Shown here: positions 8,301-16,080 of the stretch, in pieces
How positions within the stretch are numbered: position 1 is the first letter of the stretch
Layout of the letters: each line of letters begins with the position of its first letter
Origin: Bacteroidales bacterium
Lineage (GTDB): Bacteria > Bacteroidota > Bacteroidia > Bacteroidales > UBA932
Direction: 5' to 3'
Length of the DNA stretch: 22,788 nucleotides
NCBI GenBank assembly: GCA_024402115.1
Contig: JAKSJQ010000033.1
Span: 1-22,788, forward strand
Program-made: the position numbers and the translations under genes
The notes under the pieces: model-generated
What the model saw: the letters and a program-made list of their open reading frames with translations, nothing else
The model's database searches: none
What the model was told of the DNA's origin: nothing

Positions 8301-10020
8301 CATCACCATTCAGAGGGAAAGACTTCTTCAGTGTGATGAAGTCATACAGAGGAACGTAATGGTTTGCATCCATTGCCTGTGTAGGCTCATCTTCCAGCGG
8401 AAGGATACCGCCTTCCTTTGACTGGGCTTCTGTAGGATGGTCGGACAGAGCCTTTACATCGTATGTGTTCGAATATACAACCAGTTCGGCGCCGCTTACC
8501 CTTGCCTGCTGTGCAGAGAGAGGTGCAAAACGGATGTGCTGATAGTCATCACAGGTCACATTGAGGCCATTGATGTCAGATCCGCCTGGGCCGGCACCAG
8601 GAATGTAGTTCACGCCTGACGGATGGGCGGCACTGGTGATGATAAGTCCCATCTTGCTGATCTCACGGCGTGTAAGATCGATATTGAATACAGCGTAGTG
8701 AGCATCAAGATCGATGGTGCGGCCGCCAGCGAGGTCGACAACAAGTCCCTCCTGTCCGTTCTGGAATCCAGGATTAGGATCGGCGTCTGAGATAGCCTCG
8801 ACAACGATCTTGTCGACACCCTGAACCTTTACATTATAAGTGTACTTGGTATTTCTGTTAGTCCTGAAGTCGTTGTAGTCGACGGCATCGGTACTTCCGA
8901 CAGGGCGGGTAGCGCCAAGATGAACATAATATGTAGCGGTTGCGATACGCTTGATTGACTCAGGTCCTTTCGCAAGAAGGATTTCGATGTTCGCAGTGAA
9001 CTTTACATAGGTGGAATTGCCAGGAGCATTCACAAAATCAGGATCCTGATTGTCCGCTCTTCCTTCGTTCTTGTGGTTGAGCTCTCTTTCCTCATACTTT
9101 GTCAGACCAGCAGCAGCTTTTCGGTTCTCCATCATGTAGAAATCGAATGACCACGAGCCATCGCCAACATTCGGGTCCGGCTTGCTGATACCCTGGATGC
9201 TGCTGGTCGAATAGCCAGGAGCAGGAATGTCAGAGACATTGTCATTGATGAACGAACTCTTTGGAAGGTTGACAACCTGCCAGCCCTGGATCTCGAACCT
9301 GGTACAGGTCTGTGTATAGTCTCCAGCCATGCCGTCGAGGCCTGCCGGTCTGCCGTCGATATCGTTGTAGATATTGAACTTGATCTCTGCATCGAGTCGG
9401 CGGAGATGGATATATCCCTCAAGGTCACCCATTCCATTGATAGCGACATCCGGGCATGTCTGATACGAAGTGCAATCGACAGATCCACTCTGATAGTAGC
9501 CGCACATCGGGAGACGAGAACGGGTCATTGGATAATTCTCGTTCAGTCTGACATCAAGATCGCAGAATTCGCTCCATGTGCTTACCTGACGCAATTTGTC
9601 GTATGTCTCTGAATCAAGATGTGGAGCATTGTAGTTTGCTACAGCTGCAATCTTGTAGGTACCTGTCGGCAGAGAGACTGGAATTGCCTTTGCATTCGAG
9701 TGATTTGTCTGGCTCTGCACATCTGCAAGAGCAGCTACCTGGTCTGCATTGAAGAACTTTGAGAACTGGAGCTGACCTGTTGAAGACTGGAATATGAAAA
9801 CCGCTATATCGTCGATTTTCCTCGACTCATTGTCAGTGAGAGCACGAGTCTGAAGATCGTAGTCCGAGAAAACAACGGGAATATTTACCGTTACAGTCCT
9901 TCCGTCGCCTTCGTATACATCCACAGGAAGGAATTCCCTTGTGCAGGATGTGAATGCAATGCCGGCAAGAGCAAGTAACAACAAGAAACTCTTGGTGATA
10001 TTATTTATGATTTTTGTCAT
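5320..10020 (-). CDS. Giant DUF4906-like fimbrial tip adhesin (lipoprotein)
   Basis: A 1566-residue lipoprotein, the largest gene here. Its signal ends at lipobox FTSC (C26). A fimbrillin-like N-terminal region follows, with a possible processing site QTRA (R59). Residues about 60-430 contain FimA/Mfa-type strands (IDDIAVFIF, YIHLRRLDAEIKF, YYVHLGA). Residues 765-790 hold a canonical EF-hand loop DLNRDGIIQTDE inside LARNRD...LRWFLPG, a signature I associate with DUF4906 proteins. Residues 900-1063 form a C-type-lectin/FGE-like domain with SWRIPNQRE (981-989) and IRCVRD (1058-1063). From about 1085 there are two Ig-like plus trefoil-like units. The position after anchor and accessory subunits is where tip genes lie in Mfa-type clusters. 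It lacks an obvious VWA domain such as that of P. gingivalis Mfa5. The tip role is inferred. Confidence 0.85.
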   Translation of the reverse strand: MTKIINNITKSFLLLLALAGIAFTSCTREFLPVDVYEGDGRTVTVNIPVVFSDYDLQTRALTDNESRKIDDIAVFIFQSSTGQLQFSKFFNADQVAALADVQSQTNHSNAKAIPVSLPTGTYKIAAVANYNAPHLDSETYDKLRQVSTWSEFCDLDVRLNENYPMTRSRLPMCGYYQSGSVDCTSYQTCPDVAINGMGDLEGYIHLRRLDAEIKFNIYNDIDGRPAGLDGMAGDYTQTCTRFEIQGWQVVNLPKSSFINDNVSDIPAPGYSTSSIQGISKPDPNVGDGSWSFDFYMMENRKAAAGLTKYEERELNHKNEGRADNQDPDFVNAPGNSTYVKFTANIEILLAKGPESIKRIATATYYVHLGATRPVGSTDAVDYNDFRTNRNTKYTYNVKVQGVDKIVVEAISDADPNPGFQNGQEGLVVDLAGGRTIDLDAHYAVFNIDLTRREISKMGLIITSAAHPSGVNYIPGAGPGGSDINGLNVTCDDYQHIRFAPLSAQQARVSGAELVVYSNTYDVKALSDHPTEAQSKEGGILPLEDEPTQAMDANHYVPLYDFITLKKSFPLNGDASDDQPMTFSVFVSEYYYYNDFNLHHDTDLGEENWQKFTNTINRQYVLLSDVNTSADDHSTHVAGKYVINQRSIQTYYGMDSEEGLGIEHVNEHHHKNMTGSRPSTSRQNNGWFNSAFYMGLMNNSGTPTNTATWAAWSSQEKAIGHEANNDFYPTFKTKYSDGLVGDGNYKGGKYGISSDDRNVNYYAIPACLARNRDLNRDGIIQTDELRWFLPGIQQYVQFAIGLAALETPLFAPGDYDNSHFADTKGGNTNNIYSNYRFHFLSSDHYKIWTEEGTSLNSLNNNVVQNAWEIRCCRYLKANGQYTANDNQLIVAHPYNHNSSTRVMNVRGYDEKCLRENTPVLPVRDNFDTKWNSIPRNFQYASTTITRPNAPNVASLSRDVDENVYCSTYHDPAFGDDMSDVGSWRIPNQRELALLYYENLAGNGYFAGTFWYYGNYTNSIVFGYDAASAEAGSKYYGNFGIRSGNLCLNHSNNLNTCKTIRCVRDTDSAGNYYGKPEYGNPVNFEAGNLTTDYVGDNANYSVNATMDAASVASVSVKIDGITAASTGSGTVTSTVSGAPVNKSTVFATWTIVTTSGKTLTYRKSYDLPARYWLISNYNYQNRYAYVNTETNRTSVGAADSRSADDIEAVYKWVFTTTPGGSPVNVSDLQPETTYYMYNAGSQSYISGPASGSSSFMTVGGSAIPVKLQLRSGYNGFYVIRVNNSTSINRNGGAGNFGTWNGADDGCTYKLTPAVLKGEMPMHFSFASDVAVDGGKVKISATTEATATVTAVKIAGVNATVTGSGTSYTAAVDLAHVTGSTVTTEWSLTFNGQNYTRTKTYTMPDRYNATRLTFAEINAMAEGETKTVIWGNPSSTKPIFVSHNGTSPSYTSLGFNNAATLATAAQNCADNDNYHFVLTKVSGGYTLKSVHGGFSPNRNGGSVQWSATADVLTLTNYTGGSTSAIVEWVPGCSVRIEKSGAWININGPVYNTGAGDWVKFYFYEVETLY
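5323..6768 (-). repeat. Two C-terminal repeat units of the tip adhesin
   Basis: Residues about 1085-1315 and 1316-1566 are diverged copies of the same two-part unit. Each begins with an Ig-like strand set (compare SVSVKIDGITAASTGSGT with TAVKIAGVNATVTGSGT) ending in LPARYW or MPDRYN. Each finishes with a segment containing NRNGG (INRNGGAGNFGTWNG and PNRNGGSVQWS), reminiscent of beta-trefoil or ricin-like carbohydrate-binding repeats. The trefoil reading is inference. Confidence 0.6.
7672..7707 (-). other. EF-hand-type calcium-binding loop in the tip adhesin
   Basis: Codons 772-783 read D-L-N-R-D-G-I-I-Q-T-D-E. Ligand positions 1, 3, 5 and 12 are D, N, D and E, with glycine at 6 and isoleucine at 8, which is the textbook 12-residue EF-hand loop. 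Confidence 0.75.
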
Positions 10021-10031
10021 CAGGATTTCTC

Positions 10032-11345
10032 TTAATTAAATATGATATCAGGAGCTGTTCTTTCCGCCCATTCGCATATCTCGTACTTGAGCATGAACGG
10101 ATCAAGCTTTGTGACAGTGTAGACATAGTAGTGATTTCTCATTACCGGGAATCTGTAGTTCTGGAGCTGGTCCTCGGTAAGAGGAATGTCCTTGCCTCCG
10201 AGGAGGTCGGCTGTAGCAGCGGTGTAGTCTGCGAACTGGAGTGTCTTCTGGACCTTGAGCGGCTTGGCGAGGTTTGTGTCGAGGTACTGGAACTCGAGGG
10301 TCATCCAGGCCTCTCCTATCGCCTGCTCCGGAAGGTACATGTAGTAGCTGCCGTCGACATCCTTGTACATTGGTGTCACATAGGTACCAGGTACTTCCGA
10401 GCCGACCAGGTTCAGGTTGGCATTCGAGTATGTTCCGGCAACCTTGTCCATTCCGAATGTACCAGGCGTTGCATTCGAGCTGGCGGCCATCGCGTATGAT
10501 ACCGACATGTAGCCGCGGTCCCTGCTGTAGTGCATTACGGCACCGGTCGATGGATCGGAGGTAACATGGTCAGTAACCTTTACATAGGCTGCAAGCTCCG
10601 GTGCTACCGATACCTTCACCTTGGCGATGGACCTGAGGAGGCGGATGTCGCCCGATGAGCTGAGGCTGCCGAGGTTTTCTTCTGCCTTGATGCTGAGTGT
10701 CATCTTCTGGACGCCCCACATCGGTACGCGGGCCTCGTCGTATGCCGAAAGGTTAAGCTGTGTGTAGTGTGTGAGATCGCTGTTGGATACGCCTGCGACG
10801 CTTCCGCTGCTCATCTCGAGCTGGCTGTAGAGATACTGCTCGTCAGTTCCCGGGTAGGAAGCCGGCTTCCTGTATGCCGGAAGGGCTGCAATGCTGAACG
10901 GAAGAGCACCCGAATACATCCTGCGGCGGTTCGCGAGCACCACGACGCGGTAGGCCTGGCCGTTCACGACTCCGTCCACCTTGACGTCTGCGTTGTACCT
11001 GTGGAGCTTGTCTGCACTGTCATACTCGACGGCGCCGAGAGTGACGTGGTCACGGCCTGTTGCGGATGTTACATACTCGCCCGCCTCTGTGAAGAACACG
11101 AAGTCGAGATCGTTGAGAACGAGCATGTTGTCCGAGCCTTCATGCAGGTGTGAATTGTCGTACGGAGTATGTGTATCGCCCGCCGGAGCTTTGGTGTCCG
11201 GAAGCACAAGGGTGATCCGAAGATTTGCCTGTATCCCGCTGGATTCAGAGAGACCAGACTTTGTACAGCACTGGCTGGCGAGGGCTACGGCACCCACGGC
11301 CGCTACCTTCACTGCGAAGCTGAATATTTGCTGTATAACCTTCAT
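10032..11345 (-). CDS. Accessory fimbrillin (Mfa3/Mfa4-like minor subunit)
   Basis: A 437-residue exported protein, probably a lipoprotein. The N-terminal hydrophobic stretch ends in ASQCC (C26 or C27), an atypical lipobox. The first mature strand NLRITLVLP leads to DTKA (K52-A53), the same T-K/R-A motif seen in the major fimbrillin and tip. Middle segments (LNDLDFVFFTEAGEYV, GQAYRVVVLANRR, LLRSIAKVKVSV) are typical of FimA/Mfa subunits. The C-terminus FPVMRNHYYVYTVTKLD...ICEWAERTAPDIIF matches the conserved end of Bacteroidales fimbrillins. It lies between the Mfa2-like anchor and the tip gene, 11 bases from the latter. A link between shaft and tip is the likely role. I cannot separate Mfa3 from Mfa4 or FimC/D types. 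Confidence 0.8.
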   Translation of the reverse strand: MKVIQQIFSFAVKVAAVGAVALASQCCTKSGLSESSGIQANLRITLVLPDTKAPAGDTHTPYDNSHLHEGSDNMLVLNDLDFVFFTEAGEYVTSATGRDHVTLGAVEYDSADKLHRYNADVKVDGVVNGQAYRVVVLANRRRMYSGALPFSIAALPAYRKPASYPGTDEQYLYSQLEMSSGSVAGVSNSDLTHYTQLNLSAYDEARVPMWGVQKMTLSIKAEENLGSLSSSGDIRLLRSIAKVKVSVAPELAAYVKVTDHVTSDPSTGAVMHYSRDRGYMSVSYAMAASSNATPGTFGMDKVAGTYSNANLNLVGSEVPGTYVTPMYKDVDGSYYMYLPEQAIGEAWMTLEFQYLDTNLAKPLKVQKTLQFADYTAATADLLGGKDIPLTEDQLQNYRFPVMRNHYYVYTVTKLDPFMLKYEICEWAERTAPDIIFN

Positions 11346-11371
11346 TATATTCTAACTGGTCTTTCTTTTTT

Positions 11372-12523
11372 TTAAAGTGTTTCGTTCTGGAATCTCATTA
11401 CCCAAGGGAGGATATTGACCCTTACGTTCATGAATTCCCACTGTGAATTGTCGTCTCTGAGGAAGAAATCGAGATGGTAGTCATACTCTCTGTCAAGATA
11501 CTCCTGGCGCGAGTAGTTGCGGGTCGAATACGCGTCCCTGCCAAACGAGAGATAGTAAGGGAGATTGAGTCTCGCAACTATCTGTCCGTTCATCCTGTTG
11601 ACGATCGTGAGCTCGGCATTCTTGCCCTGGGCCGCTGTAGCATAGTACATCAGGCGCGAGAAGCTTATGTCGAAATGGGCAGCCCTCTCGACGATCGGGT
11701 CGTCTGCAGGAGCCTTCGAAGCCTCTTCCTCGCTGTCGTATGCAACACCTTTCTCGCTGAGAGCAGTAGTCCATGCCGCAAACGGAGTATAGAGAAGATC
11801 CGAATCCTTGATGAGCGAATTGTCCCAGTCTATGGTACCGTTGGCGTCTGCAATCCTGACTTCGAAGTCCTTGTCGAAGATGCCGGCCTTGTCCTGGATC
11901 TGATGGAGAGTCAGGTGGAGATACTTGGTGTCACGGACGAGGGAGATTGTATCCCTGATGATGCGTGAACGCTGAAGGTCCGGATCGACAACCTCGATGC
12001 CCTGCGGAGCGATGCTGTTGCCCACCCAGAGTGTGTCGAGGCCGGTTTTCGGAGCATTTACTGCAAAGAAGTCGGAGCCTTCGATTGCCTCTCTGTCGAG
12101 CTTCACGCTGAAATCGCTGACTGGTGAGCCTTCTGACGGAAGGGTTGCGCGGAAGCGGGCTGCAGACCTTGAAGCAAGAGTCTGGCAGTCGTTCTGCATC
12201 GCCATCGCCATGAAGGTGTAGCGTCCCGGCTTGAGGCCGCGGAACTGGACCGTCGAGTTCTTGTCGTGGCACTCTGCGGCGCCTACGCTTGCCGTTGCGG
12301 CCACATTGCCGCTCTGGTCGATCGCGTACACAAGGGCATGTCCTACATGGGCAGCACGCATGTCAGCCCTCTGGATGTTGTAGTCGTACTTGAGGTAAAC
12401 CTCCACGACATCTTCGCACGCTCCCTCTCCGTCATAGATAAGGTTTGTACAAGAGACAAGTGACGCAGCGCCTGCAAGCAGCAATGCCGCTCTCCTGAGT
12501 ATGTTATCAGCTTTGATTGTCAT
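11372..12523 (-). CDS. FimB/Mfa2-family fimbrial anchor lipoprotein
   Basis: A 383-residue lipoprotein of the Mfa2/FimB family (PF08842 type), which anchors the pilus base in the outer membrane and limits its length. The lipobox is LVSC (C25). Family features follow: CEDVVEVYLKYDYNIQRAD (36-54), ALVYAIDQSGN (63-73), FRGLKPGRYTFMAMA (93-107) and a C-terminal YDYHLDFFLRDDNSQW before the end. The final residues VNILPWVMRFQNETL are almost identical to those of the major fimbrillin, including an 18-nt identical DNA core. The gene follows the major subunit across a 69-base gap that holds a strong hairpin. The anchor function rests on family knowledge. Confidence 0.9.
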   Translation of the reverse strand: MTIKADNILRRAALLLAGAASLVSCTNLIYDGEGACEDVVEVYLKYDYNIQRADMRAAHVGHALVYAIDQSGNVAATASVGAAECHDKNSTVQFRGLKPGRYTFMAMAMQNDCQTLASRSAARFRATLPSEGSPVSDFSVKLDREAIEGSDFFAVNAPKTGLDTLWVGNSIAPQGIEVVDPDLQRSRIIRDTISLVRDTKYLHLTLHQIQDKAGIFDKDFEVRIADANGTIDWDNSLIKDSDLLYTPFAAWTTALSEKGVAYDSEEEASKAPADDPIVERAAHFDISFSRLMYYATAAQGKNAELTIVNRMNGQIVARLNLPYYLSFGRDAYSTRNYSRQEYLDREYDYHLDFFLRDDNSQWEFMNVRVNILPWVMRFQNETL

Positions 12524-12546
12524 CTGTTAAATGTTTTTTATTGGCA

Positions 12547-12574
12547 CCCATGCGCAGTATCACCCGCGCATGGG
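12547..12574 (-). promoter_or_regulatory. Stem-loop between major fimbrillin and anchor genes
   Basis: A perfect 9-bp stem (cccatgcgc at 12547-12555 with gcgcatggg at 12566-12574) encloses a 10-nt loop. On the transcribed strand it is followed by an A-rich, not T-rich, sequence, so it is not a standard intrinsic terminator. It lies directly after the major fimbrillin stop. It is a good candidate for an mRNA-stabilising or processing hairpin that raises major-subunit output over the anchor. Confidence 0.7.
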
Positions 12575-12592
12575 CAGTAGGTATTTTATCCG

Positions 12593-14593
12593 TTAGAGTG
12601 TCACGTTCTGAACACGCATTACCCAAGGGAGGATGTTGATCTTGATAGCGATGTAGTTGTGTACAAGATCGTCTGGCTTTCCAGGGAGCTCAGGTACGAC
12701 AGGTGAACCGACGTTGCGGACACCGTCAAGTGTGATTTCGTACCAGTTGTTGCGGACCATACCGTAACGGCCGAGGTATCTTGCCTCAGGGTCAGCAACG
12801 ATTGAAGTGCCTGTGCCTGCGTATACACCGTTTGTAGCGGTTGTGAGGTTGACCATTCCGTCAACTGCCTGCCAGTTGGTCTCGCTGTTGCCGAAGTGCT
12901 TGATGAGAGCCTGGTAGTAAGAGTAACCGCCTGGATAGTAGTAGAAGTGGTACTCGTTTGCGAGGTACTGCTGGGTGAGAGCAGGGGCGCCTGCGAACTC
13001 AGCCTCTGCTGTGGTAGCGCTCTTGCCTGTCTTGAATGCAGAAGATGGAAGGCTGTGGAGGTAGGTTGTGTTGAGTGTCATCACAACAACTCTCTGTCCA
13101 GGGACGAGTGTGTTGCCTGCAGGCTCAGCCACGAGGTGCTCGTCTGGTGTCATGTATGCCTGAACGAGGTCGATCTTGATGAGATCCTTGATGTCGAGAG
13201 GAGTAGCGAAGTTCTCGTTGCACCATGTACGTACAACCATTCTGTTGCCGATTGCAGCGTAGATGTACTCCTGGATAGAACCTGCAGCAGCGGTCGGGCT
13301 GTTCTGGTAGATCTTGGCAACATCCTGTGCAACTGTGTAGAAGTCGTTTCCACCGTTGAGCTTGGCCTTTACGACGAGACGGGTTGTGTTCTTGTCTGTC
13401 ATGTTGGTCACGTCGAATGTGTTCTCAGGGCAGTAGTAGATCGCACCGTTGCCACGCTTGTCCTGGATGTCGTTCTCGAGTGCTCTTGTGAAGAGAGTGT
13501 ACTTCTGGGTGTCGCCTGTGTAGTTAGGGTCGATTGCCCAGTGTGTCCTGTATGCAGGAGCAGCATCGAGGTCGATCACATTGCTTTCCATTGTACGGAA
13601 TCTGCTGCCTGAAGCTGCATCGAATGCTGCTGAAGCGTAGCTGCCGTAAGGAACCCAGGTCTTGCTGAACTGCTTTGCGAGGTAGGTTACGGTGTTCACG
13701 TTGTCAAGATCCCATGCCACGATCTCTACAGGAATAGAGCTGTTGTTCAGAAGGCTGGTGATTGCAGAAGCGTCCCAGTTGACCCTTACCTTTGAGAGAA
13801 GTCTCTCTACGTGAACTGTTGCTGCAGGGCTTGTCTCAGCCATTGACCTTGAACCGTAGATGTTGCCGGTAACGTCAACGAGTGTGCGTATGGTACCTGT
13901 TGAGTAGTCAGCTGCTGGAGCGAGGTCACCGTAGGTTGCGTTGGTCATCATGAATGATGTGTGGGCATAGTCACGGCCGCTCTCGTCAACGAGGAGCTTG
14001 CTGAACTCGGCGAAGGTCATGCCGGTGAGCTCGGTAACGCCTGTTGTCTCGTTTGCCATAGGGGTGCCTGTGCCTACAACTGCAGAAGCTACGTTGGAAG
14101 TCTTGAAGTTACCGCCCTGGTTTGCGAAGAGGGTTGTGAAGTTTGCACCAGGGATCTCGGTCTTGGCGACCTCATAGAACTGGTGGTCGTTGATGATCAC
14201 GAATGCGAAGTTCACCTCACCGATGAGTGTTGACTTTGCAACCTCGGCGATGATTCTTGAAGAAGATACGGTGATCTGGTCGTAGGTGTTGTTTGTGAAA
14301 GAATTGCGGTAGTCGCTGAGATTCACTGCAGAGCAGAGCTTTGAGGTAGCTTCATCGGTACCTGAGAAGAGGACGAGGAGGATGTCCTCGACGTTGGCAG
14401 CGTCAGCTGTACCGTTGTCGAAGTCACCGTACGCCTTTGTTACAGGAGTCGATGGCAGATTGATGCTGAGTGCAAGGTAACCCTTGTCATCGCCGAATGA
14501 AACGCCGGAATTGATTGTTCCGCCGTTATCCTTGTTACATGCGGTTGCAAGCATTGCAACGGCAGCAAGTGAGAGGTAGAATAATTTTTTCAT
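12593..14593 (-). CDS. Mfa1-family major fimbrial subunit (lipoprotein precursor)
   Basis: A 666-residue major fimbrillin. Residues 1-19 are a lipoprotein signal (ATAC, C19). Residues 38-53 form the first strand GYLALSINLPSTPVTK, ending at K53-A54, close to where P. gingivalis Mfa1 is cut by an arginine protease. The C-terminal region YLGRYGMVRNNWYEITLDGV, then PVVPELPGKPDD and IKINILPWVMRVQNVTL, is diagnostic for Mfa1-type subunits. It supplies the C-terminal donor strands for polymerisation. It is somewhat longer than P. gingivalis Mfa1 (about 560 residues). The gene is third in the operon, between DUF3868 and the anchor. Export via the Lol/lipoprotein route followed by proteolytic release is family knowledge. 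Confidence 0.93.
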   Translation of the reverse strand: MKKLFYLSLAAVAMLATACNKDNGGTINSGVSFGDDKGYLALSINLPSTPVTKAYGDFDNGTADAANVEDILLVLFSGTDEATSKLCSAVNLSDYRNSFTNNTYDQITVSSSRIIAEVAKSTLIGEVNFAFVIINDHQFYEVAKTEIPGANFTTLFANQGGNFKTSNVASAVVGTGTPMANETTGVTELTGMTFAEFSKLLVDESGRDYAHTSFMMTNATYGDLAPAADYSTGTIRTLVDVTGNIYGSRSMAETSPAATVHVERLLSKVRVNWDASAITSLLNNSSIPVEIVAWDLDNVNTVTYLAKQFSKTWVPYGSYASAAFDAASGSRFRTMESNVIDLDAAPAYRTHWAIDPNYTGDTQKYTLFTRALENDIQDKRGNGAIYYCPENTFDVTNMTDKNTTRLVVKAKLNGGNDFYTVAQDVAKIYQNSPTAAAGSIQEYIYAAIGNRMVVRTWCNENFATPLDIKDLIKIDLVQAYMTPDEHLVAEPAGNTLVPGQRVVVMTLNTTYLHSLPSSAFKTGKSATTAEAEFAGAPALTQQYLANEYHFYYYPGGYSYYQALIKHFGNSETNWQAVDGMVNLTTATNGVYAGTGTSIVADPEARYLGRYGMVRNNWYEITLDGVRNVGSPVVPELPGKPDDLVHNYIAIKINILPWVMRVQNVTL

Positions 14594-14619
14594 AATACGT
14601 ATATGTTTTTTGTTTTTGA

Positions 14620-16074
14620 TTAATCGATGTAGTATTTCTGGTAGTCGAGGATCTTTTCAACTGTCTCGAGGGCCTCTGCAGCCTCTGGCATCTCGTCTGC
14701 GATTGCCCTGAAGTAGCTGGCTGCTCTCTGGTAGTCGCCCTGGATTGCGTTGTACACTCCCCTTGCGTAGAATGCCTCGTGGCGCTCGCCTGCCTTGTCG
14801 AGATACTTGCCGGCGTCCTTCATCCGATTTTCCTTCATCGCGATCGTTGCCGCGTTGAGGTTTGCGATGATATCATCCGGGAACACTTCCACTGCCTTCC
14901 TGAAGACCGCGTCGAATTCGTCGGTGTGTGTGTCGTAGCTCTGTGCGAGGATGTAGAATTCGTTGAGGTTGAGCTTTTCAGGAGACTGTGCGAAGACCTT
15001 CTTGATCTCCTCGAGGCTCGAGTACTGCTTTACGACATATTCGATCGCATAGTCTGTGCGGCGGAGTGCAGGATAGCACTCGGCGAGCAGGTACTTGTAT
15101 TCTGTTGGAAAGGTTTTCTTCAGGTACCATTCTCTGTTATCAGGCTCGCGGTCCGAGTCGATGATGTCGAGGATCGCCTGCTTGTTGGTGATGTCGGATG
15201 CAGCGACGAATGCCCTCAGGCCTTCCCAGTTCTCCGGCTCGTATTCTGTAGTCACGATCGCTTCGCTGATGTGCTCACGCTCGCATACGTAGTTCTTGAG
15301 TGCTGCCACACGGCCCTTTGCGAGTCTTTCGTTGTTCGAGTACGGGCTCTCAGGCGATGCAAAACCCTTGAGGCGGATCTTCTCGATCGTTACGTCCGAG
15401 TCTGTGCGGACAGAGTCGATGGTTGAGATGATCTTCGCAAGCTCGACTGTGTTCCTGCGGTAAGTAGGATAGATCGTTGTCTGGCTTACAGGGAAGTCGA
15501 TGTACGAAGTTGCGCTGAGCGAGAAGGTCTTTCTCTGTGCCTCGGGACGGATGTACACGTACTTAGGGTTGAAGATCACTGCATTCGGAACTGCGTATGT
15601 TGCGAGTGCTCCGTTGAGGTTCTCTGCGAGTACCTCGTTGCAGCAGCCGAACTTCTTCTCGTTGATGTAGAGGCTTGCGCCGTTCATCCACTTGCTGTAG
15701 TCAGCGATCTCGCTGTAGTGCATCTGCTCAGGGAGTTCCTTCTTGCGGAATGAAAAGTCCTTGCGGGATTCTGTGAGCGGACGGTTGTTTCTTACATAAT
15801 AATAGTAGCGGCGGAAACCATATACCACAACCGATGGGAGGTCGAGGGTTTCGTTGCCGTTGACGATTCTCGGGTTGATGGTGACTGCCCTGTTGGATCC
15901 TACCTTGATGTCGTCGAAGTCGAGGTCCATATCGACATGGAGGCCTCTTGCGTCGCGCACGAGCTGCGCATTGCGTACGACAACGCCGTTGTCAAGAGTT
16001 ACTGTTTCCTGAGCATTCAGGCCAGTCATGCAGAGAAGTGCGAGGATTGCTGTGTATATTCTTTTCATATGCAT
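14620..16074 (-). CDS. DUF3868 / OmpA-like / TPR periplasmic protein
   Basis: A 484-residue exported protein with an N-terminal signal (cut near LNAQ|E, about 22). DUF3868 follows (about 25-200), including VVVYGFRRYYYYVRNN and a Cys-Cys pair at 144-145. An OmpA_C-like peptidoglycan-binding motif KGFASPESPYSNNERLAKGR lies at 236-255. The C-terminal third (about 365-475) is helical with TPR-like repeats (NEFYILAQSY, ANLNAATIAM, FYARGVYNAIQGDYQRAASYF). DUF3868 proteins routinely precede fimbrillin genes in Bacteroidales. A periplasmic scaffold linking the outer membrane and cell wall to pilus assembly is a reasonable inference. The start may be the second ATG, two codons in (MKRIYT). It begins 6 bases after the DUF3575 stop. 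Confidence 0.9.
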   Translation of the reverse strand: MHMKRIYTAILALLCMTGLNAQETVTLDNGVVVRNAQLVRDARGLHVDMDLDFDDIKVGSNRAVTINPRIVNGNETLDLPSVVVYGFRRYYYYVRNNRPLTESRKDFSFRKKELPEQMHYSEIADYSKWMNGASLYINEKKFGCCNEVLAENLNGALATYAVPNAVIFNPKYVYIRPEAQRKTFSLSATSYIDFPVSQTTIYPTYRRNTVELAKIISTIDSVRTDSDVTIEKIRLKGFASPESPYSNNERLAKGRVAALKNYVCEREHISEAIVTTEYEPENWEGLRAFVAASDITNKQAILDIIDSDREPDNREWYLKKTFPTEYKYLLAECYPALRRTDYAIEYVVKQYSSLEEIKKVFAQSPEKLNLNEFYILAQSYDTHTDEFDAVFRKAVEVFPDDIIANLNAATIAMKENRMKDAGKYLDKAGERHEAFYARGVYNAIQGDYQRAASYFRAIADEMPEAAEALETVEKILDYQKYYID

Positions 16075-16080
16075 GGTCGG

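Noticed and set aside
12547..12574. Intrinsic terminator between major and anchor fimbrial genes
   Set aside because: The stem is strong but is followed by an A-rich, not T-rich, sequence on the transcribed strand, so it is reported as a stem-loop only.
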